A stretch of DNA of 64,000 bases, taken from contig OZ000552.1 in the NCBI GenBank assembly GCA_963923955.1, forward strand, positions 1,550,001 to 1,614,000, given 5' to 3'. Every line of letters starts with the position of its first letter. Within the stretch, counting starts at the first letter, position 1. The notes below the pieces were generated by a model. It had not been told where the DNA came from. It saw only the letters and a list, made by a program, of their open reading frames with translations, and searched no databases. The position numbers and the translations under genes were made by a program. The stretch is from G963923955 sp963923955 (GTDB lineage Bacteria; Pseudomonadota; Gammaproteobacteria; Eutrophobiales; Eutrophobiaceae). This document shows, in pieces, positions 53,038 to 62,243 of this stretch.

Positions 53038-54171
53038 ATGAAATTTACCTATTTAATTTTTTACGCTTTTCTTTCGCTGGCCTGCGCTGTCCTTGCAGAG
53101 GAAGCCGGTTCTGCCGGGCAGTTGGTAGAGGTGGAAGTTGTTGCAGAGGGCCTGGAGCATCCTTGGGGCATGGCCTTTTTGCCGAATAAGGACATCCTGG
53201 TGACGGAGCGTGCCGGGCGCTTACGGCTGATACGCGATGGGAAATTGCTTGAGGAGCCGATAACCGGTCTGCCTGCGATCCGGGAAAAAGGACAAGGCGG
53301 ATTGCTCGGCATCGCCCTGCATCCTGCGTTTCACGAAAACGGCTGGGTGTATCTGGCGTATGTCAAGGAAGGTGAGGACGGGTTCGGCACCGAAGTGTTG
53401 CGTGGAAAATTACAGGGCCGTGCCTTGACCGAGACGGAGGTAATATTCCGGGCCTTGCCCAAGTCCGGCGGCGGACGACACTTCGGCGCACGGCTGGTCT
53501 TTGCCGCGGACGGCAGGCTCTTTGTGGGATTAGGCGATCGAGGCAAGCGAGACACGGCGCAAGACTTATCGGATCACCGCGGGGTGTTGATCCGGATAGA
53601 GGATGACGGCGGCATCCCGGCAGACAATCCCTTCATCAAACGCTCGGCTTCAGTCCGGCCGGAGATCTATACCTACGGCAATCGCAATATCCAGGGCATG
53701 GCCTTGCATGCTGAGACCGGATTGCTGTGGACGCACGAACACGGCCCGCAAGGCGGGGATGAGCTCAACATCATGCGCCCCGGGCGTAACTATGGCTGGC
53801 CGGTCATTACCTATGGCGTGAATTATGGCTTTGGCACACAGATAGGCGAAGGCACACACAAGCAGGGCATGGAGCAGCCGCTGCATGTCTGGGTGCCGTC
53901 TATTGCGCCTTCGGGCATGGCCTTTTATAGCGCGGACAAGTTTCCGCAGTGGCAGGGCGATCTCTTTGTCGGCTCCTTGAAGTTTGGCCAGTTGGTGCGC
54001 CTGCAACTGCAAGGTGAAAAGGTGGTTAATGAAGAGAGGCTATTGAATAATCGCTACGGGCGCATCCGTGATGTCGTACAAGGCCCGGATGGCTATCTCT
54101 ATGTATTAACCGATGAGGAAAACGGCATGCTGCTGAAGATCAGTCCGGTGACCGCCGCCCAGCATGAGTGA
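53038..54171 (+). CDS. PQQ-dependent aldose sugar dehydrogenase (YliI-like)
   Basis: Exported, soluble six-bladed propeller that oxidises aldoses with PQQ. The ATG at 53038 gives a signal peptide (KFTYLIFYAFLSLACAVLAE, cut after LA). LEHPWGMAFLPNKDILVTER is the family opening; GGGRHFGARLVFAADGRLFV and GNRNIQGMALHAETGLLW and HEHGPQGGDELN contain the cofactor and Ca ligands. 377 residues. Placed between parE (2-bp gap) and parC (8-bp overlap), an odd context for this enzyme. No PQQ synthesis genes in the window. Confidence 0.92.
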   Translation: MKFTYLIFYAFLSLACAVLAEEAGSAGQLVEVEVVAEGLEHPWGMAFLPNKDILVTERAGRLRLIRDGKLLEEPITGLPAIREKGQGGLLGIALHPAFHENGWVYLAYVKEGEDGFGTEVLRGKLQGRALTETEVIFRALPKSGGGRHFGARLVFAADGRLFVGLGDRGKRDTAQDLSDHRGVLIRIEDDGGIPADNPFIKRSASVRPEIYTYGNRNIQGMALHAETGLLWTHEHGPQGGDELNIMRPGRNYGWPVITYGVNYGFGTQIGEGTHKQGMEQPLHVWVPSIAPSGMAFYSADKFPQWQGDLFVGSLKFGQLVRLQLQGEKVVNEERLLNNRYGRIRDVVQGPDGYLYVLTDEENGMLLKISPVTAAQHE

Positions 54172-56437
54172 TTCCATCACTTTCAACTTTGAACAAAACG
54201 AGCAGCGCCCCCTGCATGAGTTCAGCGAGCAGGCCTACCTGGATTATTCCATGTATGTCATCCTGGACCGCGCCCTGCCGCATATCGGCGATGGCTTAAA
54301 GCCGGTACAGCGTCGGATCATCTACGCCATGTCTGAGCTTGGCCTAAAGGCCACGGCGAAATACAAAAAATCCGCCCGCACGGTCGGGGATGTGATCGGC
54401 AAGTTTCATCCGCATGGTGATGCTGCCTGCTATGAGGCCATGGTACTGATGGCGCAGGCGTTCAGCTATCGCTATCCGTTGGTGGATGGGCAGGGCAACT
54501 GGGGCTCGATGGATGATCCGAAATCCTTCGCCGCCATGCGCTATACGGAATCGAAGCTGACCGCCTATGCCGAGGTGTTGTTGTCTGAATCGGCACAGGG
54601 CACGGTGGACTGGCTGCCGAATTTTGACGGCACCTTGAGCGAGCCGAAGCTGCTGCCGGCGCGCCTGCCCAATGTCCTACTAAACGGCACCACCGGCATC
54701 GCCGTTGGCATGGCCACCGACATCCCGCCGCATAACCTGCGTGAAGTGGCCACTGCCTGCATCCGCCTGTTGGACGCCCCGTCCACCAGCTTGCGGGAAT
54801 TGTGTGAGCACATAAAAGGCCCGGACTTTCCCACAGCAGCGGAGATCATCACCCCGCCGGCAGAGATCCTGCAGATTTATGAAAGCGGGAACGGCTCGAT
54901 TAAGATGCGTGCCTTGTGGGAGAAGGAAGCCGGCAACATCGTCATCACCGCCCTGCCGCACCAATGTTCCGGCAACAAGGTGCTGGAGCAGATCGCCGCG
55001 CAGATGCAGGCGAAGAAGCTGCCCATGCTGGAAGACCTGCGCGATGAATCCGATCATGAGAACCCCACCCGCCTGCTGCTGATGCCGCGTTCCAACCGGG
55101 TCGATACTGATGCCCTGATGTCGCATCTGTTTGCCACCACAGATCTGGAGAAGAATTACCGCGTCAACCTGAACATGATCGGCATTGAAGGACGGCCGCA
55201 GGTGAAGAACCTCAAAGGGATCATCCAGGAATGGCTTAAATACCGCATCGAAACCGTCCGGCGGCGGCTTACATTTCGACTGGACAAGGTGGAGCAGCAG
55301 CTGCATCTGCTCGAAGGGCTGTTGATCGCGTACCTCAATATTGATGAAGTGATCGCCATCATTCGGCGGGAAGACAAGCCGCAGGCGGTCTTGATGCAAC
55401 GCTTTCAATTATCCGCCGAGCAGGCTGATGCGATCCTGGAATTAAAACTGCGCAGATTGGCTAAATTGGAAGAGATAAAAATAAGCGGGGAACTGGATGA
55501 ACTAAAACAAGAGCGGCGATCGCTTAAGAAAATCCTGGCTTCCAGGCAACGCCTGAAGACGCTCGTTAAAAAAGAGATCACTGCGGACGCCGACACCTAT
55601 GGCGATGCGCGCTGCTCGCCGCTGGTTGAAAGAGCAGAGGCGCGGGCGATCAGTGAGACCGAGCTCATCCCCACCGAGCCGGTTACGGTCATCCTCTCGG
55701 AAAAGGGCTGGATCCGTGCGGCGAAGGGACATGAGCTGGACCCGGAGACAGTCAACTACCGCGCTGGCGATGGCTTCAAGCATGCGGGCAAGGCGCGCAG
55801 CAATCAGCTGGTCGTCTTTTTAGACTCCACCGGGCGCTGCTATTGCCTGCCGGCGCATTCCCTGCCATCCGCGCGCGGCAACGGCGAGCCTATTTCCAGC
55901 CGCGTCACGCCGCCGGATGGCGCAACCTTCGCCGGCGTGATGACCGGCAATGCAGATGCCGTGTATTTCCTCGCCAGCGATGCCGGCTATGGCTTTATGG
56001 TCAGGATGCAAGCCATGTTCACCAAGAACAAAAACGGCAAGAGCGTCCTGAACGTGCCCAAAGGCGCAGGCGTCCTGGCACCGGTCGGCGTCCTTGATCC
56101 GAAGCACGACTTCATCGCCGCGGTGAGTTCAACCGGACGATTGCTGGTCACAGAGATCAAGGAATTTCCAATCCTCGGCCGCGGCAAGGGACTTAAGATC
56201 ATGCAAATCCACCCGGCAAAACTAAAGGCCCGGGATGAGTACCTCATCGCCGTGAGCGCCTTTGGCGAAGGCGAGTCCCTGATGCTGATGTCCGGCAAAC
56301 GCCATATCACCCTCAAACCCGCTGATATTAACACCTTCCACACTGAACGCGGCCGCCGCGGCAACATACTGCCCCGCGGCTTCCAGCGACAGATTTCCAG
56401 GATGATCAGCCTTGGAGCCGGTGACCGTAACGCATAG
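54164..56437 (+). CDS. parC: DNA topoisomerase IV subunit A
   Basis: Cleavage-religation subunit. Winged-helix and tower domain with the catalytic Tyr127 (AAMRYTESKL) and helix-4 region DVIGKFHPHGDAACYEAMVL; C-terminal beta-pinwheel with short repeats from about 520 on. 757 residues, no GyrA box QRRGGKG, so ParC rather than GyrA. Ala87 is at the position of E. coli ParC Ser80; Glu91 (E84) is conserved. Overlaps the sugar dehydrogenase gene by 8 bp. Confidence 0.96.
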   Translation: MSDSITFNFEQNEQRPLHEFSEQAYLDYSMYVILDRALPHIGDGLKPVQRRIIYAMSELGLKATAKYKKSARTVGDVIGKFHPHGDAACYEAMVLMAQAFSYRYPLVDGQGNWGSMDDPKSFAAMRYTESKLTAYAEVLLSESAQGTVDWLPNFDGTLSEPKLLPARLPNVLLNGTTGIAVGMATDIPPHNLREVATACIRLLDAPSTSLRELCEHIKGPDFPTAAEIITPPAEILQIYESGNGSIKMRALWEKEAGNIVITALPHQCSGNKVLEQIAAQMQAKKLPMLEDLRDESDHENPTRLLLMPRSNRVDTDALMSHLFATTDLEKNYRVNLNMIGIEGRPQVKNLKGIIQEWLKYRIETVRRRLTFRLDKVEQQLHLLEGLLIAYLNIDEVIAIIRREDKPQAVLMQRFQLSAEQADAILELKLRRLAKLEEIKISGELDELKQERRSLKKILASRQRLKTLVKKEITADADTYGDARCSPLVERAEARAISETELIPTEPVTVILSEKGWIRAAKGHELDPETVNYRAGDGFKHAGKARSNQLVVFLDSTGRCYCLPAHSLPSARGNGEPISSRVTPPDGATFAGVMTGNADAVYFLASDAGYGFMVRMQAMFTKNKNGKSVLNVPKGAGVLAPVGVLDPKHDFIAAVSSTGRLLVTEIKEFPILGRGKGLKIMQIHPAKLKARDEYLIAVSAFGEGESLMLMSGKRHITLKPADINTFHTERGRRGNILPRGFQRQISRMISLGAGDRNA

Positions 56438-56578
56438 AAGCTGACCCAGGCTATTAAATTCAGAAAATGTCGACGCAGATCTACGGAAGAACGTCACTTG
56501 CCGCGAAGCACAGGGAAGTGTGGGGGCGGCCCTGCGGAATTAGGAACGGGAACGAAAATCCACCCGGTTATCTTTCCA

Positions 56579-56952
56579 CGTCATTCCCCTGAGAACCGGA
56601 ATCCAGTCAAACAACACACACCCCTATCCGATCCCTGCTACCGCACCGGTCCCTTTCGGCTTTGATCAAGGAATATTTAGGGTATTTTCATGGACTCCCG
56701 GCCAAGCCAGGCTCGATACGGGGACGAATTATAGAAAGCAGGACGGGCATGTTCAGGTAGAAAATGAGAGGGGAAGTAGTCGTAATTACCTGATTTTACT
56801 TACTTTTATTGGTGGGGGTGAATACATGGTATGCATTGTCGGACTGGATTCCCGCTTCCGCAGGAATGACGTCTCCTGGCTCTGGATTCCCGCCCCCGCC
56901 CCCGCTTTCGCGGGGCATGCTTCCACGGGGACAAGCCTGCGCGGGAATGACG
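56579..56952. repeat. REP-like elements in the parC-ampG gap
   Basis: Gap 56438-57119. A decayed unit CGTCATTCCCCTGAGAACCG...GAATCCA at 56579-56605, a simple unit TGGATTCCCGC...GCAGGAATGACG at 56845-56871, and a long composite at 56883-56952 with two inner CCCCGC...GCGGGG/CACGGGG stems. Between 56606 and 56840 nothing is recognised. Confidence 0.75.
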
Positions 56953-57065
56953 GCAGTGGGTTAGAGTGAAACAGACCTTAACGAACTTGTCTTTTGCTTC
57001 GCGCCTTTTGCAAAAGATCAACAGGCCCTATGGTCATTGAAAATGGCGGTGCGTCCATGTACCGC

Positions 57066-57094
57066 AGGAAACTCTTAAATAAATGGAGTTTCCT
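57066..57094. terminator. Possible hairpin before ampG stop
   Basis: AGGAAACTC (57066-57074) pairs perfectly with GAGTTTCCT (57086-57094) over an 11-base loop, 26 bp downstream of the ampG stop on the minus strand. No strong T-run follows, so termination is only suggested. Confidence 0.4.
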
Positions 57095-57119
57095 TAAAGC
57101 CATACCAGGCCGCTTGTGC

Positions 57120-58493
57120 TTAGCGGCGAATATGCACGGCATCTGCAATGCGGTTTTTTATGATCTCTCTTCTCAACAGATAAATCGCCAGGGCGACCGC
57201 CGGGATGCCGAGCAGTCCTGCGTACAGGAAAAAGTTGACATAGCCGTAAGCATCCACAATCCAGCCGCCATAGCCGCCGATGATCTTGCCCGGCAGGGTC
57301 ATCAATGAGCTGAACAGGGCATACTGCGTTGCCGTATAGGCGGTATTGGTCAGGCTCGACAGATAGGCGATAAAGACCGATGAGGCAATGCCGCCGCTTA
57401 AGTTATCGGCACTGATGACAAGGGTGAGCAGCAGCAGATCAGGGCCGCTCACGGCAAGCCATATAAACAGGGCATTCGTTAAAGGAACCAACACCGCCCC
57501 GACCAACAAGGGGCGCAGAATGCCGTAGCGCACGACCAGTATCCCGCCCAGGCCGGCGCCGACAATGGTCATAAAAAAACCAAACAGCTTGCTGATATTG
57601 GCTATCTCAGTCTTGCTAAAACCCATGTCCAGGTAAAAGGGATTGGCCATGACCCCCATCGTAATATCACTGAGCCGATACAGCGCTATTAAGAGCAGGA
57701 TAATGAGCGCCAGGCTGCCACTGCGCCGGAAAAATTCTACAAAGGGCGCAACGACCGCCCGCATAAACCAGCCGGCTAAGCGACGCCCCGGGTGCGCTTT
57801 ATTTTCAAAACCCGTATTTTTCTCTTGCGTAGCCGGGCTAACTTGATCCTTATTGCGCACGGGTTCGCAAATAATCAGGGTTGTCAGAATTCCCACGCCC
57901 ATCAGGCCGGCCATGACCATATAGGCCATCGGCCAGGACTTGGCTTCCGCAATGTAAAAGGCACCGGCACCGGCGACCAGCAAGGCCAGCCGATAGCCAA
58001 ATACATAGCTCGCCGCCATGGCGCCTTGCAAGATCTTATCGACCGCTTCTATTCGATAGGCGTCGATCGTGACATCCTGGGTGGCCGCGGCAAAGGCAAC
58101 CACCAGGGCAAAGGCCGCGATGGCGTGCAGCTGTTCCTGTGGGTCGCCAAGCGCCATGCCCAGCAGGCTCAAGGCAATGCCAAGCTGCGCCAATAGCATC
58201 CAGGAACGGCGCCGGCCTAACAGCCTTAAGGGATACGGCAGGGCCACGCTGTCGATCACCGGTGCCCAGAGAAACTTGATGGAATAAGTGAGCCCCACCC
58301 AGCTAAAAAAACCGATTGTGGTCAGCGCGATGCCGGCATCCCGCAGCCAGGCGGACAAGGTAGAGAAGACCAACAAGAACGGCAGGCCGGCGGAAAAACC
58401 CAGAAACACCATGCCGAGAACTCGCGGCCGGGTATAGACACCCAAGCTCTCAAGCCAACTGCCCTTTTTTTCTGCCATCTCGCTCATCAACAA
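57120..58493 (-). CDS. ampG: AmpG-family muropeptide permease (MFS)
   Basis: Inner-membrane importer of anhydro-muropeptides for cell-wall recycling. RPRVLGMVFLGFSAGLPFLLVFSTLSAWLRDAGI, GFFSWVGLTYSIKFLWAPVIDS and AATQDVTIDAYRIEAV are AmpG motifs; about 12 hydrophobic segments can be counted. 457 residues. The first codons allow starts at residue 1, 4 or 6. Stands alone, divergent from the CYTH gene. Other MFS sugar transporters are unlikely given the DAYRIE motif. Confidence 0.9.
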   Translation of the reverse strand: MLMSEMAEKKGSWLESLGVYTRPRVLGMVFLGFSAGLPFLLVFSTLSAWLRDAGIALTTIGFFSWVGLTYSIKFLWAPVIDSVALPYPLRLLGRRRSWMLLAQLGIALSLLGMALGDPQEQLHAIAAFALVVAFAAATQDVTIDAYRIEAVDKILQGAMAASYVFGYRLALLVAGAGAFYIAEAKSWPMAYMVMAGLMGVGILTTLIICEPVRNKDQVSPATQEKNTGFENKAHPGRRLAGWFMRAVVAPFVEFFRRSGSLALIILLLIALYRLSDITMGVMANPFYLDMGFSKTEIANISKLFGFFMTIVGAGLGGILVVRYGILRPLLVGAVLVPLTNALFIWLAVSGPDLLLLTLVISADNLSGGIASSVFIAYLSSLTNTAYTATQYALFSSLMTLPGKIIGGYGGWIVDAYGYVNFFLYAGLLGIPAVALAIYLLRREIIKNRIADAVHIRR

Positions 58494-58534
58494 TCCACTT
58501 GTCCGTCTTGCCGGCGCCCGATAGTATCACAGCC

Positions 58535-59011
58535 ATGCGGACTGAAATTGAAAGAAAGTTCCTGTTGGGCAATGATGCCTGGCGCGCTGCTGTTAAGAAG
58601 CGGCTTGATATTGTCCAGGGCTACCTCGCCAATACCGAACGCGGCTCTATTCGAGTGCGCGTCAGCGCGGACAAGGCTGACTTGAACATCAAGAGCATGA
58701 CGCTTGGTGTGAGCCGCAGTGAATTTGAATATCCCATCCCGCCGCATGAAGCCCGGGCCATGCTTGAGAATTTCTGTATGCGGCCGCTGATTGAGAAGAC
58801 CCGATACCTGCTGGATTACAAGGGGCAGCGGTGGGAGATTGATGAATTCTGCGGGGCAAATGTCGGGCTCATCGTTGCGGAGATAGAGCTTAAGAGCGCG
58901 GATGAGCAGTTCGACAAGCCGCCGTGGCTGGGCCGGGAAGTCTCGCATGAACCGAAGTATTATAATGTCTGCCTGGCGGAAAGACCGTATTCAAAATGGG
59001 ACTGTACTTGA
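58535..59011 (+). CDS. CYTH-domain triphosphate tunnel enzyme
   Basis: 158-residue single-domain protein with EIERKFLLGNDAWRA (the EXEXK-type hallmark), RVRVSADKADLNIKSMT and YKGQRWEIDEFCGANVG and AEIELKSADEQF, all tunnel-lining acidic/basic residues. Probably an inorganic triphosphatase or a thiamine-triphosphatase-like phosphatase. The ATG at 58535 is used; an upstream TTG adds 12 unlike residues. Its stop is 3 bp before a TATAAT box of the moaA leader. Confidence 0.88.
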   Translation: MRTEIERKFLLGNDAWRAAVKKRLDIVQGYLANTERGSIRVRVSADKADLNIKSMTLGVSRSEFEYPIPPHEARAMLENFCMRPLIEKTRYLLDYKGQRWEIDEFCGANVGLIVAEIELKSADEQFDKPPWLGREVSHEPKYYNVCLAERPYSKWDCT

Positions 59012-59013
59012 GT

Positions 59014-59019
59014 TATAAT
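59014..59019 (+). promoter_or_regulatory. Candidate -10 box for the molybdenum operon
   Basis: Perfect TATAAT directly after the CYTH stop codon; TTCAAA 18 bases upstream (58990-58995) is a 4/6 match to -35. The transcript would start near the first direct repeat and carry a leader of about 155 nt before moaA. Confidence 0.55.
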
Positions 59020-59023
59020 TAAA

Positions 59024-59165
59024 GAAGCGTAAGAACAAGTCCATCTGGGACTTGCCTTAAGATCGCAGACTAAAAATGCGATTTTTAGTTTGCTCACAAA
59101 TTCAATTACTAATCGTAATTGAATTTGGTGGCACCTCCTTGTGCCACAGGAAGCGTAAGAACAAG
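59024..59165 (+). ncRNA. Structured moaA leader: four hairpins framed by a 16-bp direct repeat
   Basis: GAAGCGTAAGAACAAG occurs at 59024-59039 and 59150-59165. Between: H1 CAAGTCC/GGACTTG (59036-59054), H2 13 bp with one G-U (59065-59093, loop GCG), H3 13 bp perfect (59097-59127, loop TAATC), H4 GTGGCAC/GTGCCAC (59128-59147). H2, H3 and H4 are almost contiguous. It does not resemble the known Moco riboswitch fold as I know it, but a covariance-model search was not possible. No long ORF fits in it. Confidence 0.65.
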
Positions 59166-59182
59166 CATCAGCAGCGACAATA

Positions 59183-60184
59183 ATGGCAACAGAACAGAAT
59201 AAACTGATCGATAACTTCGGCCGCAGAATCAACTACCTGCGTATCTCAGTAACAGATCGCTGTGATTTTCGCTGTGTCTATTGCATGGCAGAGAACATGG
59301 TCTTTGTGCCGAGGGCCAAACTTCTGAGCCTGGAAGAGCTCGCCATCATTGCAAAAGCCTTTACCGAATTGGGCGTGTCAAAGCTGCGCATCACCGGCGG
59401 CGAGCCGCTGATCCGGTGCAACATCATCAAGCTCTTCCGGGAGCTTGGCCAGTTGCCGGGGCTTGGTGAACTGACCGTCACCACCAACGGCTCACAACTG
59501 CCGAAATTGGCAAAAGAGCTAAAACAGGCCGGCGTGAAACGGATCAACATCAGTCTCGATTCACTGGATGCTGAGAAATTCCGCCGCATTACCCGCAGCG
59601 GCAAGTTGGACAGTGTGCTGGCCGGGATTGATGCCGCACTGGCCGCCGGTTTTGAGAAGATAAAGATCAACAGCGTCATCTTGAAAAATCGCAATCATGA
59701 GGAGATCATTGACCTGGTCTGCTTCGCCGGCGAACGCGGCATGGACATCAGTTTTATTGAGGAGATGCCGCTCGGTGTTATTGGCGATCATGATCGGGCG
59801 GAAGCCTATTATTCCAGCGATCAGATCAAGGCGGACATTGAACAGCGCTTTCGCCTGCTGCCAACGACCGAGACCACCGGCGGCCCCTCAACCTATTTCA
59901 GGATTGTCGAGACCGGCACCCGTGTTGGTTTTATCTCGCCGCATAGTCACAACTTCTGCGCCAACTGTAACCGGGTACGCCTCACCTGTGAGGGACGCCT
60001 GCTATTGTGCCTGGGCCAGGAACACTCCGTCGATCTGCGCGCGATTATCCGGCGCTGGCCCGGCGATATGGATCGATTAAAACAGACAATACGCGCTGCC
60101 ATGCGCATCAAGCCTCTGGGCCATGACTTCGATTTGGCAGCGAAGCCGGTTATCCTGCGGCACATGAATGTTACTGGAGGTTAG
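59183..60184 (+). CDS. moaA: GTP 3',8-cyclase (molybdenum cofactor synthesis)
   Basis: Radical-SAM enzyme that starts Moco synthesis. First cluster CDFRCVYC (C27, C31, C34) after RISVTDR; second cluster Cys in NFCANCNRVRLTCEGRLLLC; C-terminus GG (MNVTGG), needed for catalysis. 333 residues. Start at ATG 59183 follows the hairpin leader with only a weak ribosome-binding site. First gene of the moaA-fdhD-mobA-mobB-moeA run. Confidence 0.96.
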   Translation: MATEQNKLIDNFGRRINYLRISVTDRCDFRCVYCMAENMVFVPRAKLLSLEELAIIAKAFTELGVSKLRITGGEPLIRCNIIKLFRELGQLPGLGELTVTTNGSQLPKLAKELKQAGVKRINISLDSLDAEKFRRITRSGKLDSVLAGIDAALAAGFEKIKINSVILKNRNHEEIIDLVCFAGERGMDISFIEEMPLGVIGDHDRAEAYYSSDQIKADIEQRFRLLPTTETTGGPSTYFRIVETGTRVGFISPHSHNFCANCNRVRLTCEGRLLLCLGQEHSVDLRAIIRRWPGDMDRLKQTIRAAMRIKPLGHDFDLAAKPVILRHMNVTGG

Positions 60185-60216
60185 CAATCGCCTCCTCTTC
60201 GGATTATCGCCCACAG

Positions 60217-61062
60217 ATGAGCCATGCCGGGCTTAGCCCGACCAGCGCCGTTCGCGCAGTCGATGAATATCAAAATGTGCGCAAGATGCAAATCGCCGCT
60301 GAGCGCCCGCTCACGATCTATGTTGACAGCTATGAAATCGTAACCCTGATGACCCTGGGCACCCAGCCGGAATTGCTGACCCTTGGGTATCTAAAAAACC
60401 AGGGCATCATTCAGGGCCTGCAGGAGATCAAGGCCATCCAGGTTGACTGGGACGTGGGGGCTGCGGCGGTCACCACCTTTGCTGAACGCGATGACTGGCA
60501 GGAGCGCTTAGGCCCCCGGATCGTAACCACCGGCTGCGGTCAGGGCACGGTGTATGGCAACATCATGGGTGAGCTGGAACAGCTTGACTTACAACCGGTA
60601 AGCCTCAGGCAGTCCGCCATCTACGCCTTGCTAAAAAACCTGAATACATACAACGAAGTCTATAAAAACGCAGGCGCTGTGCATGGCTGCGCCCTGTGCG
60701 CTGGCACGGAAGTCTCCATCTTTAGCGAAGACGTGGGGCGCCATAACGCAGTGGATGCGATAGCAGGAAAGATGTTTCTTGAAGGCATCGGCGGGGGCGG
60801 CAAGCTCTTCTACACCACCGGGCGCCTGACCTCCGAGATGGTCATCAAGACGGCGCAGATGGGCATTGCCACCCTGCTCTCCCGCTCCGGCATTACGCAG
60901 ATGGGTCTTGAGCTGGCGCAGAAATTAAACATTACCCTGTTTTCCCGCATCAAGGCCCGGCACTTCATTGTCTATAACGGCGCAGACAATATTGAATTTG
61001 ATGTTGCGCTGCCGGCAAAGCGTGAAGTGGCCAATGTGATTGCGCCTGGGCGTCAACCGTGA
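60217..61062 (+). CDS. fdhD: Formate dehydrogenase accessory sulfurtransferase FdhD
   Basis: Transfers sulfur from IscS to the Mo ligand of formate dehydrogenase. The catalytic CxxC is C158 and C161 in AVHGCALCAGTE; TTGCGQGTVYG (C107) and EDVGRHNAVDAIAGKMF are conserved. 281 residues. Follows moaA by 32 bp and overlaps mobA by 4 bp (GTGA). Indicates a formate dehydrogenase or related enzyme elsewhere in the genome; none is visible here. Confidence 0.96.
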   Translation: MSHAGLSPTSAVRAVDEYQNVRKMQIAAERPLTIYVDSYEIVTLMTLGTQPELLTLGYLKNQGIIQGLQEIKAIQVDWDVGAAAVTTFAERDDWQERLGPRIVTTGCGQGTVYGNIMGELEQLDLQPVSLRQSAIYALLKNLNTYNEVYKNAGAVHGCALCAGTEVSIFSEDVGRHNAVDAIAGKMFLEGIGGGGKLFYTTGRLTSEMVIKTAQMGIATLLSRSGITQMGLELAQKLNITLFSRIKARHFIVYNGADNIEFDVALPAKREVANVIAPGRQP

Positions 61063-61679
61063 GCAAAGAAACCCATGCCCGCTCCTTGATCACGGCGCTA
61101 ATACTCGCCGGCGGCAAGGCGCAGCGCATGGGCGGTCGCGACAAGGGCCTGGTGAAGATCATGGAAAGGCCGATGATTGAACATGTGATCGAGGCCATTC
61201 GCCCGCAGGTCAGCCAAGTATTGATCAATGCAAACCGCAATCAGGATAAATATGCACACTATGGCCTCTCGGTCATCGCAGACCGGCTGGAGGGCTTTCA
61301 CGGGCCGCTGGCCGGCATGGCGAGCGCCCTGGATGTGATAGAAACAGAATACCTGCTTAGCTTACCCTGCGATTCGCCTCATGTGCCTGGTTGTCTGGCG
61401 CGGCGTCTGTATCGGGCGCTTGCCGAGGAAGATGCAGCGCTCAGCGTTGCGCATGATGGGCAGCGCCTGCAGCCCGTGTTCTGTCTGCTGAAGGCATCTC
61501 TGCGGGACTCCATGCTTGGCTATCTTGATGATGGCGGGCGGAAAATTGATCGCTGGTTCGCCCAACACAAGATGGCAACGGCGGATTTTTCTGAACAAGC
61601 GGAAGCCTTTATCAATGTGAATAGTCTCAAGGATATTGCGCAGATCGAAGCAGCATTGACAGCGAGTGCGGCACGATGA
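61059..61679 (+). CDS. mobA: Molybdenum cofactor guanylyltransferase
   Basis: Adds GMP to molybdopterin to give bis-MGD or MGD. ILAGGKAQRMGGRDKGLV is the nucleotide motif; DRLEGFHGPLAGMASAL and LSLPCDSPHVP follow. 206 residues. GTG start overlaps the fdhD stop by 4 bp; ATGA overlap with mobB. Nothing unusual. Confidence 0.96.
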   Translation: MSKETHARSLITALILAGGKAQRMGGRDKGLVKIMERPMIEHVIEAIRPQVSQVLINANRNQDKYAHYGLSVIADRLEGFHGPLAGMASALDVIETEYLLSLPCDSPHVPGCLARRLYRALAEEDAALSVAHDGQRLQPVFCLLKASLRDSMLGYLDDGGRKIDRWFAQHKMATADFSEQAEAFINVNSLKDIAQIEAALTASAAR

Positions 61680-62230
61680 TCGCCGCACAAGTACCGCTGA
61701 TCGGTTTTGCGGCGTACAGCGGCACCGGGAAGACGACCCTGCTGACCAAACTATTGCCGCTATTCACAGAACATCGTCTGCGCGTGGGCATCATCAAACG
61801 CGCCCATCACAGCTTTGAAATCGATTATCCGGGCAAGGACAGCTATGAATTGCGCAAGGCCGGCGCCAGCCAGGTGTTGATCGGCTCACGCCGACGCTGG
61901 GCGCTGATCGTGGAGAACGAGAGCGCAGAGGATACGCCGCTGGAAGTTCACCTGAATAATCTGCAGCAAGATAAGCTCGATCTGATCCTGGTCGAGGGCT
62001 TCAAACCGGAGAATATCCCTAAGATAGAATTACACCGCCCCGGTCTTGGCAGGCCGCTGCTGTTTCCGGAGGATGAGACGATTATCGCCCTTGCTATTGA
62101 TGAGGCTATCGACGAGAAACTCAAACGGGCGACCGGGCTGCCACTCTTGGATCTCAATGACCCGCCTGCTATTGCGCAATTTATTATTGACCATTTCCTG
62201 GCCAATACGCAGACTAGGCAGCGAAGATAA
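61676..62230 (+). CDS. mobB: Molybdopterin-guanine dinucleotide biosynthesis adapter MobB
   Basis: GTP-binding helper of MobA. Walker A AYSGTGKTTLLTKLL, then IIKRAHHSFEIDYPGKDSYELRKAG and LVEGFKPENIPKIELHR (Walker B region). 184 residues is a little longer than usual but without extra domain. Overlaps mobA by 4 bp; moeA starts 13 bp later. Confidence 0.95.
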   Translation: MIAAQVPLIGFAAYSGTGKTTLLTKLLPLFTEHRLRVGIIKRAHHSFEIDYPGKDSYELRKAGASQVLIGSRRRWALIVENESAEDTPLEVHLNNLQQDKLDLILVEGFKPENIPKIELHRPGLGRPLLFPEDETIIALAIDEAIDEKLKRATGLPLLDLNDPPAIAQFIIDHFLANTQTRQRR

Positions 62231-62243
62231 GTGACTGGTTGGC

